Notes under the pieces: model-generated
What the model was told of the DNA's origin: nothing
Seen by the model: only the letters and a program-made list of their open reading frames with translations
Database searches by the model: none
Part shown: positions 17,117 through 27,111 of the stretch, piece after piece
How the letters are laid out: every line of letters begins with the position of its first letter
Numbering within the stretch: the stretch's first letter is position 1
Position numbers and translations under genes: made by a program
From: Aeromicrobium sp. 9AM
Lineage (GTDB): Bacteria; Actinomycetota; Actinomycetes; Propionibacteriales; Nocardioidaceae
Length of the DNA stretch: 64,000 nt
Assembly (NCBI RefSeq): GCF_902506105.1
Contig: NZ_LR733304.1
Coordinates: 2,195,354-2,259,353, forward strand
Direction: 5' to 3'

Positions 17117-18553
17117 TCACTCCGCCATCGTGTTGGGCCGGCGCCACGTACGTTCGAACGGCAGCCGCCAGGCGCGCGGCGCGATGAGCTGGTGCACGGC
17201 GTTGGGCCCCCACGTGCCACCCGAGTAGGGCCGCACCGGCGGCTGGTCGTTGAGCAGCGGCTCGGAGATCTCCCACAGCCGCTCGATGCCCTCGGCGGTC
17301 GTGAACAGCGTGCGCTCGCCCCGCATCGCGTCGTAGATCAGCCGCTCGTACGCCTCGAGGACCTCGCCGGCACGTTCGGTCTCCTGCATCGCGAACTGCA
17401 TGCTGAGCTTGTCGAGCCGCATGCCCGGCCCGGGGCGCTTGCCGTAGAACGACAGCGACATCTTCGAGGAGTCGGCGAGGTCGAACGTCAGGTGGTCAGG
17501 TCCGGCGAGCCCGACGCCGGAGCCGGCCGGGAACATGCTCTTGGGCGGCTCGCGGAACGCGATCGAGATGATGCGGGCGCCCTCGGCGAGCTTCTTGCCC
17601 GTACGCAGGTAGAAGGGCACGCCGGCCCAGCGCCAGTTGTCGATCTCGGCCTTGAGCGCAACGAACGTGTCGGTCTCGGAGTCGGCCGCCACGCCCTCCT
17701 CCTCGCGGTAGCCCTGGTACTGCCCGCGTACGACGTGGTGCGGGTCGAGCGGCAGCATCTGGCGGAAGACCTTGTTCTTCTCCTCGCTGATCGAGTCCGA
17801 GTCGAGTGACGTCGGCGGCTCCATCGCCATGAAGGCCAGGACCTGGAACAGGTGCGTCACGACCATGTCCTTGAACGCGCCGGTGCCCTCGTAGAACGCC
17901 GAGCGTCCCTCGACGGACAGCGTCTCGGGCACGTCGATCTGGACGTGGTCGATGAAGTTGCGGTTCCAGATCGGCTCGAACAGGCCGTTGGCGAAGCGGA
18001 ACGCCAGGATGTTGAGCGCGGCCTCCTTGCCGAGGAAGTGGTCGATGCGGAAGATCTGCTCCTCGGCGAACACCTCGTGCAGCTGCGAGTTGAGCGACTT
18101 CGCGCTGGCCAGGTCGGTGCCGAACGGCTTCTCCATGATGATCCGCGAGCGCTCGACCAGGTTGGCCGCGTCGAGGGTGTGCACGACGTCGAGGGCGGCC
18201 TTGGGCGGGACGCTGAGGTAGTGCAGGCGCCGCGGCGTGCCGCCGAGCTCGGCCTCGAGCCCCGCCGCGGCCTCGGCCAGCGCCTCGGGGCCCGCCTTGA
18301 CGTTGACGTACGACAGCTTGGCGGCGAACTCGTTCCACTGCTGGTCGTTGAGCGGGCGGGTCGTGAACTCGCGGCACGCCTTCTCGGCGAACGTACGGAA
18401 GCTCTCGTCGTCGAAGTCGTCGAGCGAGACGCCGATGATCCGCGACTCCGAGACGAGGTCCGACTCGAGCAGGTGCATGATGCCGGGCAGCAGCTTGCGG
18501 CGGGCGAGGTCGCCGGTGGCACCGAAGAGCACGATCAGGTGTGGCTCGTTCAT
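17117..18553 (-). CDS. zwf: glucose-6-phosphate 1-dehydrogenase
   Basis: 478 residues: N-terminal dinucleotide fold with FGATGDLARRKLLPG, the substrate signature RIDHFLGKEAALNIL, and the C-terminal substrate domain (KPGPGMRLDKLSMQF-like region). First step of the oxidative pentose phosphate pathway, making NADPH. The ATG at 18553 is preferred to the GTG two codons earlier because a TAGCCT box (18560-18565) ends six bases before it, a leaderless arrangement. It is not next to tal/tkt or opcA, unlike the main actinobacterial zwf, so it may be a second copy. Confidence 0.95.
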   Translation of the reverse strand: MNEPHLIVLFGATGDLARRKLLPGIMHLLESDLVSESRIIGVSLDDFDDESFRTFAEKACREFTTRPLNDQQWNEFAAKLSYVNVKAGPEALAEAAAGLEAELGGTPRRLHYLSVPPKAALDVVHTLDAANLVERSRIIMEKPFGTDLASAKSLNSQLHEVFAEEQIFRIDHFLGKEAALNILAFRFANGLFEPIWNRNFIDHVQIDVPETLSVEGRSAFYEGTGAFKDMVVTHLFQVLAFMAMEPPTSLDSDSISEEKNKVFRQMLPLDPHHVVRGQYQGYREEEGVAADSETDTFVALKAEIDNWRWAGVPFYLRTGKKLAEGARIISIAFREPPKSMFPAGSGVGLAGPDHLTFDLADSSKMSLSFYGKRPGPGMRLDKLSMQFAMQETERAGEVLEAYERLIYDAMRGERTLFTTAEGIERLWEISEPLLNDQPPVRPYSGGTWGPNAVHQLIAPRAWRLPFERTWRRPNTMAE

Positions 18554-18600
18554 TCCCACAGGCTAGACCTGTGAGGTTGCCGATGCATGAACTCCGGTCG

Positions 18601-20292
18601 TCACTCCAAGGCTGCGAGCGAGAGCTCACCCGAGTCGACCCGTCGGAGCATCTCGCCGATGGCCGCCGAGTCGTAGCGTCCCTCGGCCCGGGCCTCCATC
18701 AACGCGTCTCGCTGGTCCGACAGCACGGACTGACGCAGCTCCCGGTACGTCTCGAGGCGGCGCTCACGCTCCTCGCCGTCCGGGCCCGCCCACCGCGTGA
18801 ACTTGTCCGGGGCGCTCTGGGCCCGTGCCTGGGCGACGACGACGGGGTCGAGCTCGGGCGCCTCCTCGTCGATCCGGGCCTCCGCGACATCCATCAGCAG
18901 GTGCGAGAGCGAGGCGATCTCGTCGCGCCTGACCTGGCTGCGGTCGGACTCGACACCGAGGCGCCGCACGAGCCACGCCAAGGTGCCGCCCTGCAGGACG
19001 AGCGTCGACACCGCCACGGCAAGCGCGACCAGCACGAGGAGCGGGCGTTGCTCGGTCGACGCCGGCAGCGTCTGGGCCGCAGCGAGCGTGACGCTGCCAC
19101 GCATGCCGGCCCACACCAGGACCCCACCGTCACGCGCCGTGAGCTTCTCGCGCTCGTAGAACGCGATGTCGGCCTGGTTGCGCGCGACCATCTGGTGGAT
19201 GGCCTTGCGGCGGCGCTCCGACATCCGCCGCGCTCTCGGCGACTCCAGCAGCAGCCGGACGTTCTCCGGGTCGAGCCTCGACCGCCCCGCGGTCATCTGC
19301 TGGCGGTCGTGGCGCAGGTCGAGCAGCACGTAGACCACGAAGACCGCGCGCACGACGAGCAGGATGACCAAGGCGGCCACGGTGACGATCGCCAAGCGGG
19401 TCCACTCGCCACCGTCGGCGCGGAAGTCGTCGACCAGCCCCGGCGCCTCGAGGCCCACGAGGAGGAACACCCCGCCCTCGAGCAGGAATGCGATGGTCCG
19501 CCAGTTGACGTCCTCGGCCCGGCGGTCCTGCGGTCGGAGGTACTTCTGCCCCCAATAGCCGGTGACCAGTCCGGTGACGACCACGGCGACCAGTCCGGAC
19601 GCACCGACGTGCTCGGCCGGGGTGTAGGCCGCGAACGGCACCACGAACGAGATCGCCGTGTTGAGCGTCGCGTCGTGCACCCTCCTGCGGACCACGAGGC
19701 TGGCGAACCCGATGACGAACCCGAGCAGGACCGCCAGGGCCACAGCCTTCACGAAGTCCCCCGCGACGCCCCAGATCGAGACGCCCGCGCCGGTGGCCGC
19801 GATGGCCGATCGCAGCAGGACCAGCGCGGACGCGTCGTTGAGCATGCTCTCGCCGTCAAGCAAGGTCACCAGGCGGGGAGCGACACCCGTACGCTTCACG
19901 ATCGACGTCGCGACGGCGTCGGTCGGGCTCAGGACCGCGCCCAGCGCGATGCCCTGGGCGAGCCCGATGCCAGGTATCAGCCGGTCGAACACCAGGCCGC
20001 ACAGCACCGACGAGGCGAGCACCACGACGACCGAGAGCCCCCCGATGGACTTGAGGTCACGACGAAAGTCGACGACCGGCATGTTGACGGCCGCTGCGTA
20101 CAGGAGCGGGGGCAGCACGCCGGCGAGGATGACCTCGGGCTCGAGCTCGAAAGCGGGCACGCCCGGCAGGTACGACAGCCCGACCCCGGCGACGACGAGC
20201 GACAGGGGCGCCGCGATTCCCAGCTTGGGCGACAGCCCGGAGACGGCGACGATCACGAGCACGCCGATGATCGCGAGAAGGGTCAGGTCCAT
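18601..20292 (-). CDS. CPA1-family Na+/H+ antiporter (NhaP/YjcE type)
   Basis: 563 residues: about 12 membrane segments in the first ~440, with the exchanger motifs LSPTDAVATS and DGESMLNDASALVL (the ND pair of the ion site), then a cytosolic C-terminal tail of ~120 charged residues that probably regulates it. It exchanges cytosolic Na+ (or K+) for H+. Divergent from the ABC-exporter genes. A second, unrelated antiporter (NhaA) lies at 35.9 kb. Confidence 0.92.
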   Translation of the reverse strand: MDLTLLAIIGVLVIVAVSGLSPKLGIAAPLSLVVAGVGLSYLPGVPAFELEPEVILAGVLPPLLYAAAVNMPVVDFRRDLKSIGGLSVVVVLASSVLCGLVFDRLIPGIGLAQGIALGAVLSPTDAVATSIVKRTGVAPRLVTLLDGESMLNDASALVLLRSAIAATGAGVSIWGVAGDFVKAVALAVLLGFVIGFASLVVRRRVHDATLNTAISFVVPFAAYTPAEHVGASGLVAVVVTGLVTGYWGQKYLRPQDRRAEDVNWRTIAFLLEGGVFLLVGLEAPGLVDDFRADGGEWTRLAIVTVAALVILLVVRAVFVVYVLLDLRHDRQQMTAGRSRLDPENVRLLLESPRARRMSERRRKAIHQMVARNQADIAFYEREKLTARDGGVLVWAGMRGSVTLAAAQTLPASTEQRPLLVLVALAVAVSTLVLQGGTLAWLVRRLGVESDRSQVRRDEIASLSHLLMDVAEARIDEEAPELDPVVVAQARAQSAPDKFTRWAGPDGEERERRLETYRELRQSVLSDQRDALMEARAEGRYDSAAIGEMLRRVDSGELSLAALE

Positions 20293-20325
20293 ACGAGCAT
20301 CGTTCCATCGGCCGGCCGCAGCGGA

Positions 20326-20342
20326 CTGTCAGCCGCTGTCAG
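20326..20342. promoter_or_regulatory. CTGTCAG direct repeat in a divergent promoter region
   Basis: CTGTCAG occurs at 20326-20332 and again at 20336-20342, in the 95-base gap between the antiporter and the ABC-exporter genes. AfsR/SARP-type regulators, one of which is encoded nearby at 22237-25353, bind short direct repeats of about 11-base period. The period here is 10, so the link is only suggestive. Confidence 0.3.
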
Positions 20343-20387
20343 GGCCGCCAGTGCGATGACAGCGACCTGCAAGCCGCGCCGACCACG

Positions 20388-21370
<983 letters not shown>

Positions 21371-21374
<4 letters not shown>

Positions 21375-22180
21375 CTTCCACCATCACCCTTCCCGACGCG
21401 ATCGAGCAGCGCCCGGCGTCCTCGATGCCGTGGGTGCGTCACTCCTGGACGCTCGCCGGCCGCTCGGTCAAGAAGATGATGCGCCACCCCGAGCAGTTCT
21501 TCGACGTGACGCTGCAGCCCGTGCTGTTCCTGATGATCTTCGTGTACGTCCTCGGCGGCGCGATCGCCGGATCGACGCACGACTACCTGCAGTTCGTGCT
21601 GCCCGGCATCTTGATCCAGACCGTCCTGTTCAGCACGGTGTCGATCGGGGTCAACCTCAACACCGACATCAAGGAGGGCGTCTTCGACCGGTTCAAGTCA
21701 CTGCCGATCGCCCGGTCGGCGCCTCTCGTCGGCGCCACGATCGCGGAGTGCCTCCGCTACAGCATCACGATCGGCATCAGCCTGATCGCCGGCTTCGTGA
21801 TGGGCTACCGGACCAGCACCTCGATCCTCGACGTCCTCGCCGCGTGCCTGCTCGTCCTGGTCTTCGCCTGGTGCCTGTGCTGGATCGCGATCTGGCTCGG
21901 CATGATCTCCCGCGAGGCGGGTTCGGTGCAGGGCATCGGCTTCATGGCCCTGTTCCCGCTGACGTTCGGCTCCAGCATGTTCGCCTCGGCGGACACCATG
22001 CCCGGCTGGCTCCGGGCCTGGGTCAACGTCAACCCCGTCACCCACCTGACCGACGCGGTGCGCGGCCTGCTCACCGGCGGTCCGGTCGCCGAGGACGCCT
22101 TCATCGCACTCGGCACCGCCGGGCTGATCCTCGCGGTGTTCGCACCGCTGGCCGTCAGGGCGTACCGCACCAAGGCCTGA
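21371..22180 (+). CDS. ABC-2 type permease, DrrB type
   Basis: 269 residues with six predicted membrane segments and the ABC-2 permease pattern (QPVLFLMIFVYVLGGAI, VNVNPVTHLTDAVRGLL near the end). Forms the exporter with the ATPase encoded just before it; the start overlaps that gene's stop. Substrate unknown. Confidence 0.92.
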
Positions 22181-22192
22181 TCCCTCTCCGGG

Positions 22193-22243
22193 GCGGTGAC
22201 CTGGGGCCCACGTGCACGTACGCACTGGGCCCTGGGTCACCGC
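22193..22243. terminator. bidirectional hairpin between convergent genes
   Basis: GCGGTGACC (22193-22201) pairs with GGTCACCGC (22235-22243), with inner GGGCCCA/TGGGCCC pairing. It separates the exporter permease from the convergent regulator gene, whose stop codon lies in the right arm. No U-tract. Confidence 0.6.
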
Positions 22244-25200
22244 TCAGACGGGAGGGCGAGGGCGATGGCCTCATCGCGTACGAGCGAGCGTCCGGCAGCG
22301 TGCAGCTCCTCGTACCGCCCGTCGCCCAGCGAGGCGCGCAGGCCCTCCCGAAGCAGGCGGACGTCGCGGTTCATGTGATCTGCCATGCCGCGGATCGCCT
22401 CCGCCGCGCCCAGGACCTCCGCCGCCCGCTCGTCGTCGCCGTCCAGATGCGTCAGGATCGCCGCCGACGCCGCGACGTGGGCGATGATCGGCATGTCCCG
22501 CGTCCGGACGCCGACCGCCGCCGCCTCGGCCAGCGCTGCCTTTGCCGCCCCGAGGTCGCCCGCCGAGGCCGTGTAGACCGCGAGGCTCGATCGAAGCGCT
22601 GCCTCCATCTGGCCGCTGCCGAAGGACGACGACGTGTCCGCATGGCGAAGGACGTAGTCGATGTCGTCGATCGCCGCCTCGTCGTCACCCATGCAGTGCT
22701 CCAGGTGCGCCAGGTTCATGCGTGCCATGAGCTCGGCGCGCCGGTTGCCGTCGCGAGCCGCGTCCGCGATCGCCGCTCGGAGGTCCTGCTCGAGATCGCC
22801 CAGCTGGTCGTCATCGGCGAGGGCCACGCGCAGGCTTTCAATCTGCATGGTCGTGATGTCCGCGTCCTCCAGCGCCCCGAGCTCGCGGAGCAACGGAACG
22901 GCCTCCTGCCACGACACGAGCGCCTCCTCGAACCTGCCTTCGAGAGACCTGACCATCCCGAGCTGGGACAGTGACATCGCGAGGCCCCAGCGATCGCCCA
23001 GCTCGCGGAAGTCCTGCACGATCGGCTCGAGGCGGTCGACGGTCTCCCCGATCCGGCCCTCGTTGTCGAGGAGCACGAGCCGCATGAAGCCGATCATCGA
23101 CCTCGTCCAGCGGTCCTGGACGTCGCGCAGCTCGCGGTCGCCGATCACGTCGAAGAAGTCCATGGTCGCCAGGACGAGGTCGACGACCTGGTGCTCCGGA
23201 CGATGGGCGTCCCAAAGGGCGAGGATGCGATCCACCGGCTCGTGCCACGCCGGCGCGGTGTCACGATCCTGGTTGGCCAGCACCAGGATGCCGGTCAGCG
23301 ACAACGCCCCGATGCAGATCTCGCTCGCGGGGTCGGCCTCACCCGGCAGCGCGAGGACGGCGTCGGCCCAGGTGCAGGCCTCGACGTGCTGACTGCGGAT
23401 CGACCAGTACCAGGCCAGTGCGGAGACCAGGTCTGCCGCGCGGGGACGGTCCTGACGGTCGATCGCGAAGCGCAGCGCAGCCATGATGTTGGCACGTTCG
23501 AGGTCCAACGCCTTGACCGCCGCGACCTGGTCGCCACCGCGCAACCGCGCACCCTCCCGCTCGGCAACCTCGAGGAAGTAGCGCAGGTGCGCCTCCCTGA
23601 CCGCCTCGGCCGTGCCATGCTCCACCAGCCGCTCCACGCCGTACTCGCGAAGCGTCTCCAGCATCCTGAATCGCGGGGTGTCGCCGCGCACCGCCACCAG
23701 CAATGACTTGTCGGCGAGGGACTCCAGCAGCTCCTCGGTGCGGTCGCCGGCCTCAGCGACAGCTGTCGCGCTCTCGACGGTCACCCCACCGGGGAAAACC
23801 GCAAGCCGCTCGGCGAGGTCGCGCTCCGCGTCGTCGAGCAGGTCCCAGCTCCACTCGACGACGGCGCGCAGTGTCCGGTGCCGCGGCAGCGCCGTTCGGC
23901 TGCCACCCGTGAGCAGGCGGAACCGGTCCGACAGCCGGGCCGCCACCTGCGAAGCCGTCAACGTGCGGAGACGCGCGGCGGCGAGCTCGATCGCCAGCGG
24001 CTGGCCGTCGAGGCGCTGGCAGATCTCCAGCACCGCCGGCAGGGTCTCGGCCGTGAGCGCGAACGACTGGTCGACGGCCTGGGCCCGGAGCACGAACAGC
24101 TGGATCGCGCTGTGCTCCATCGCCTCGTCGATCGTGCTGCCCGCGTGCGGCATCGTCAGCGAGCTCAGCTGATAGCCGAACTCACCGATGATGCGCAGCG
24201 GTTCGCGGCTCGTCGCGAGGATCCGCAGCTTCGGCGCGTGCGCCAGGACGTCCTCGGCGATCTCGGCGACCGCACCGATCAGGTGCTCACAGTTGTCGAG
24301 CAGGAGCAGGCCCTCGACGTCGTGGACCGCGTCGATGAGCCTCGTACGCTCATCGGGCCGCGGCGCGGACGAGGGCCGGTCGAGGACCGAGACCTCCAGC
24401 AGGCCCATCGCCGAGAGGATCGCTTGCAGGATGCCGTCGGTGCCGGTCACCGGTGCCAGCTCGGTCAGCCAGACCTCCTCGAACCGGCCGAGCGCTGCGC
24501 GTGCGGTCTCGACCGCCAGGCGGGTCTTGCCGGCTCCCCCGGGCCCGAGGATCGTCACGAGGCGATGATCGCCGAGCGCCGCCTGCAGGTCGTCGATCGC
24601 ACCTTCTCGCCCGACGAACGTCGTCAGGGCCGACGGCAGGGCCGGGTGGGTGCGGCGCACGCCGTGCTCACCGCGGAGGATGGAGAGGTGCAGGTCCTGC
24701 AGCTCCGGCGAGGGGTCGGCGCCCAGCTCGTCGGCGAGCTGCTTGCGCAGCCGCTCGTACGCCGTCAGCGCCTCGTTGGCCCGGCCGTGGGCCGCGAGCG
24801 CCGACAGGTAGAGGACCCAGAAGCCGTCGCGATAGGGACGAGCCGTCGTGAGGTCGGCGAGCTCGGCAACGACGGCGAGGTCGTCACCGGAGCGGACCCG
24901 GTCGCGCAGGCTCGACTCGACGGCGGCGAGCCGCAGCTCGCCGAGCCGATGTGCTGCTGCGGGAGCGAACGGGAACTCGGCGACGTCGGCCAGCGCGTCT
25001 CCGCGCCAGCGTGCCAGCGCCTCGTCGACCCGGCCCGCCGCTACGAGGCGCTCGAACTCCACGGCGTCGACCGATGCGCACTGCAGGACGTACCCGGCGG
25101 GGGTCGACTCGAGGGCACCGGGCGGCAGCCGCCGACGGGTGCGGGACACGATCGACTGCAGCGCGTTGGTCGCATCGGCCGGCACGTCGAGGCCCCAGAG

Positions 25201-25353
25201 GTCGTCGATCAGCGTCGTCGCGGCGACCGGACGCCCGGCATCGAGGGCCAGACGAGCCACGAGGGCGCGGTTGCGCGGCCCGCCGAGATCGATCTCCTGA
25301 TCGTCGGCGCGCACCCGCAACGGACCGAGGACGTCAACCTGCACAGCCATCAT
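22237..25353 (-). CDS. AfsR/SARP-type regulator with BTAD, NB-ARC-like ATPase and TPR-like repeats
   Basis: 1038 residues: OmpR-type winged helix (about 1-95, VDVLGPLRVRADDQEIDLGG), bacterial transcriptional activation domain (about 98-245), an ATPase module with Walker A LGPGGAGKT near residue 275 and LLLLDNCEHL as Walker B, the helical LTASQVAARLSDRFRLLTGG section, and a long helical C-terminus of TPR type. Such STAND regulators activate nearby genes on binding an unknown ligand. It is convergent with the DrrAB-type exporter, its most likely local target. Confidence 0.9.
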   Translation of the reverse strand: MMAVQVDVLGPLRVRADDQEIDLGGPRNRALVARLALDAGRPVAATTLIDDLWGLDVPADATNALQSIVSRTRRRLPPGALESTPAGYVLQCASVDAVEFERLVAAGRVDEALARWRGDALADVAEFPFAPAAAHRLGELRLAAVESSLRDRVRSGDDLAVVAELADLTTARPYRDGFWVLYLSALAAHGRANEALTAYERLRKQLADELGADPSPELQDLHLSILRGEHGVRRTHPALPSALTTFVGREGAIDDLQAALGDHRLVTILGPGGAGKTRLAVETARAALGRFEEVWLTELAPVTGTDGILQAILSAMGLLEVSVLDRPSSAPRPDERTRLIDAVHDVEGLLLLDNCEHLIGAVAEIAEDVLAHAPKLRILATSREPLRIIGEFGYQLSSLTMPHAGSTIDEAMEHSAIQLFVLRAQAVDQSFALTAETLPAVLEICQRLDGQPLAIELAAARLRTLTASQVAARLSDRFRLLTGGSRTALPRHRTLRAVVEWSWDLLDDAERDLAERLAVFPGGVTVESATAVAEAGDRTEELLESLADKSLLVAVRGDTPRFRMLETLREYGVERLVEHGTAEAVREAHLRYFLEVAEREGARLRGGDQVAAVKALDLERANIMAALRFAIDRQDRPRAADLVSALAWYWSIRSQHVEACTWADAVLALPGEADPASEICIGALSLTGILVLANQDRDTAPAWHEPVDRILALWDAHRPEHQVVDLVLATMDFFDVIGDRELRDVQDRWTRSMIGFMRLVLLDNEGRIGETVDRLEPIVQDFRELGDRWGLAMSLSQLGMVRSLEGRFEEALVSWQEAVPLLRELGALEDADITTMQIESLRVALADDDQLGDLEQDLRAAIADAARDGNRRAELMARMNLAHLEHCMGDDEAAIDDIDYVLRHADTSSSFGSGQMEAALRSSLAVYTASAGDLGAAKAALAEAAAVGVRTRDMPIIAHVAASAAILTHLDGDDERAAEVLGAAEAIRGMADHMNRDVRLLREGLRASLGDGRYEELHAAGRSLVRDEAIALALPSER

Positions 25354-25402
25354 TCTGCCGCAGTGTCTCGTATGCCCGTGGCGTCTCTCCAGCCCCGGGC
25401 CC

Positions 25403-26011
25403 TCAGACCTCGTGCGTCGAGCCCCGCAGCACGGCGGCCATCACGCGCGCGGTCGCGTGCTCGTCGCCGCCGACCCACCGCGCCGCTGCGGTGGCCTCGT
25501 AGACCGCCAGCAGGTCGGCGGTCAGCTGCTCGGGGTCATCGTCGGGCGTACGGCCGATGGCCGCTAGGCTCGACTCCACGACCGGGGTCAGCGCCGCGAC
25601 GATCGCGACGCGGTCGGCGTTGCGGGACGCCGCCAGCTCCGGGCTGCGCATCGCTGCGAGGGTCAGCTCGCTCATGATGACGTGCCACGGGCGGTCGTCG
25701 GGCAGGTGGGCCAGCAGCCGCTCGATGACGCCCTCGAGGTCCTCGGCGACCTCGCCCTGGATGTCCGCGAGGCCGGCCGAGAGCTCGGCGATGGACTCCT
25801 GCGACCGGCTGGCGTAGATCGCGGCGAACAGCTCGTCGAGCGACGCGAAGTTGCTGTAGAAGGCCCCCCGGGTGAAGCCGGCCCGCTCACAGATCAGCTC
25901 GATCGTCGTGCCGTGCATCCCGCGCTCGACGAACAGGTCGAGCGCTGCCTCGATCAACCGGGCCCGGGTCTGGGCCCGGCGCCTGGTGGGCCCCTGACTT
26001 GTCTCGCTCAT
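25403..26011 (-). CDS. TetR-family repressor
   Basis: 202 residues. DNA-binding domain at about 15-60 (RARLIEAALDLFVERGMHGTTI, FTRGAFYSNFASLDELFAAI); the rest is an all-helical ligand domain. The ATG at 26011 is preferred over 26026 because the earlier start would fall inside the operator. Divergent from the membrane-protein gene at 26068, with the tandem operator between them, so it very likely represses both. Confidence 0.9.
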   Translation of the reverse strand: MSETSQGPTRRRAQTRARLIEAALDLFVERGMHGTTIELICERAGFTRGAFYSNFASLDELFAAIYASRSQESIAELSAGLADIQGEVAEDLEGVIERLLAHLPDDRPWHVIMSELTLAAMRSPELAASRNADRVAIVAALTPVVESSLAAIGRTPDDDPEQLTADLLAVYEATAAARWVGGDEHATARVMAAVLRGSTHEV

Positions 26012-26019
26012 GCCTTCAC

Positions 26020-26053
26020 GATACATTACGTATTGAGATACAAAACGTATTGA
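26020..26053. promoter_or_regulatory. tandem TetR-type operator
   Basis: Two abutting 17-base repeats, GATACATTACGTATTGA (26020-26036) and GATACAAAACGTATTGA (26037-26053), differ at two positions. Each contains ATAC-N5-GTAT, a quasi-palindrome. They fill most of the gap between the TetR gene and its divergent neighbour, the expected place for an autoregulated operator. Confidence 0.75.
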
Positions 26054-26067
26054 AACGAGGAAGCCTG

Positions 26068-27111
26068 ATGAAGAGCCGCCTGACCAGGACGTCGATCAGC
26101 GAGGTCGTCACGACCCGCGCCGTCGTGATGCTGCTGGGGGTGTTCGTCCTGCAGCTGGGGTTCATCGCGAGCTACATCGGCGCCTTCCACTCCCCCGCGC
26201 CGCGGCACATCCCCGTCGCCGTGGTGGCTCCGGCCGGTGCATCCCCGACGACGGCCAAGCAGGTCGCCGAGCAGCTCGACGCGCTCAAGGGGCACCCGCT
26301 CGACGCGAGTGTCGCCACCTCGGAGTCGGCCGGCCGTCGGCAGCTCGAGGACCGCGATGTCGCCGGCGTCCTCCTGCTCGGCGCGGACACCAAGGACCGG
26401 CTCCTCGTCGCGAGCGCAGGCGGCGGAGCGCTGGCTGATGCCCTGACGAAGATCGCCGACTCGGTCGAGGAGCAGCAGGGTCGCACCGTCACCGTCACCG
26501 ATGCCATCGCGGCCGACGCCAAGGATGCCCGCGGCCTGAGCGCGTTCTACCTCGCGGTCGGGTGGGTCGTCGGCGGCTACCTCGCATCGGCGATCCTCGG
26601 CATCAGTGGTGGCGCCAAGCCGGGCAACCGCACTCGCGCGTCGGCTCGCCTGATCGGCCTCGCGGCGTACGCCGTGCTGTCCGGCCTCGGCGGTGCACTG
26701 ATCGCCGAGACGATGTTCGCGGCGTTCAGCGGCAGCTTCTGGACGCTCGCCGGTCTCGGCGCGCTCACGGTGTTCGCGGTCGGCGCGTTCTCGATGGCGT
26801 TGCAGGTCTGGCTGGGCCTGATCGGCATCGGCGTCGCGATCCTGCTGTTCGTCGTCCTCGGCAACCCCAGTGCCGGCGGCGCCTATCCAGCACCCCTGCT
26901 GCCACCGTTCTGGGCCGCCATCGGCTCGTGGCTGCCACCTGGCGCCGCGACGAGCGCGGTCCGCGGCATCATCTACTTCGGCAATGCCGGTCTCGCTCCC
27001 GCGGCAGGAGTCCTCGCGGCGTACGCGGCGGTGGGTGTCGGCCTGACGTACGCCGGGACGCCACGCCGGCTGCCCGAGGTGCTCGAGGTCGGCGCGCAGG
27101 ATGACGACTGA
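26068..27111 (+). CDS. ABC-2/YhgE-like membrane protein under TetR control
   Basis: 347 residues. One membrane helix near the N-terminus (about 20-40), an extracytoplasmic domain of ~120 residues, then five or six helices with small-residue-rich loops. This matches the DUF3533/YhgE (phage-infection-protein-like) architecture often controlled by a neighbouring TetR. GAGGAAG upstream supports the ATG at 26068. Probably an exporter or envelope protein. Overlaps the next gene by 11 bases. Confidence 0.7.
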   Translation: MKSRLTRTSISEVVTTRAVVMLLGVFVLQLGFIASYIGAFHSPAPRHIPVAVVAPAGASPTTAKQVAEQLDALKGHPLDASVATSESAGRRQLEDRDVAGVLLLGADTKDRLLVASAGGGALADALTKIADSVEEQQGRTVTVTDAIAADAKDARGLSAFYLAVGWVVGGYLASAILGISGGAKPGNRTRASARLIGLAAYAVLSGLGGALIAETMFAAFSGSFWTLAGLGALTVFAVGAFSMALQVWLGLIGIGVAILLFVVLGNPSAGGAYPAPLLPPFWAAIGSWLPPGAATSAVRGIIYFGNAGLAPAAGVLAAYAAVGVGLTYAGTPRRLPEVLEVGAQDDD

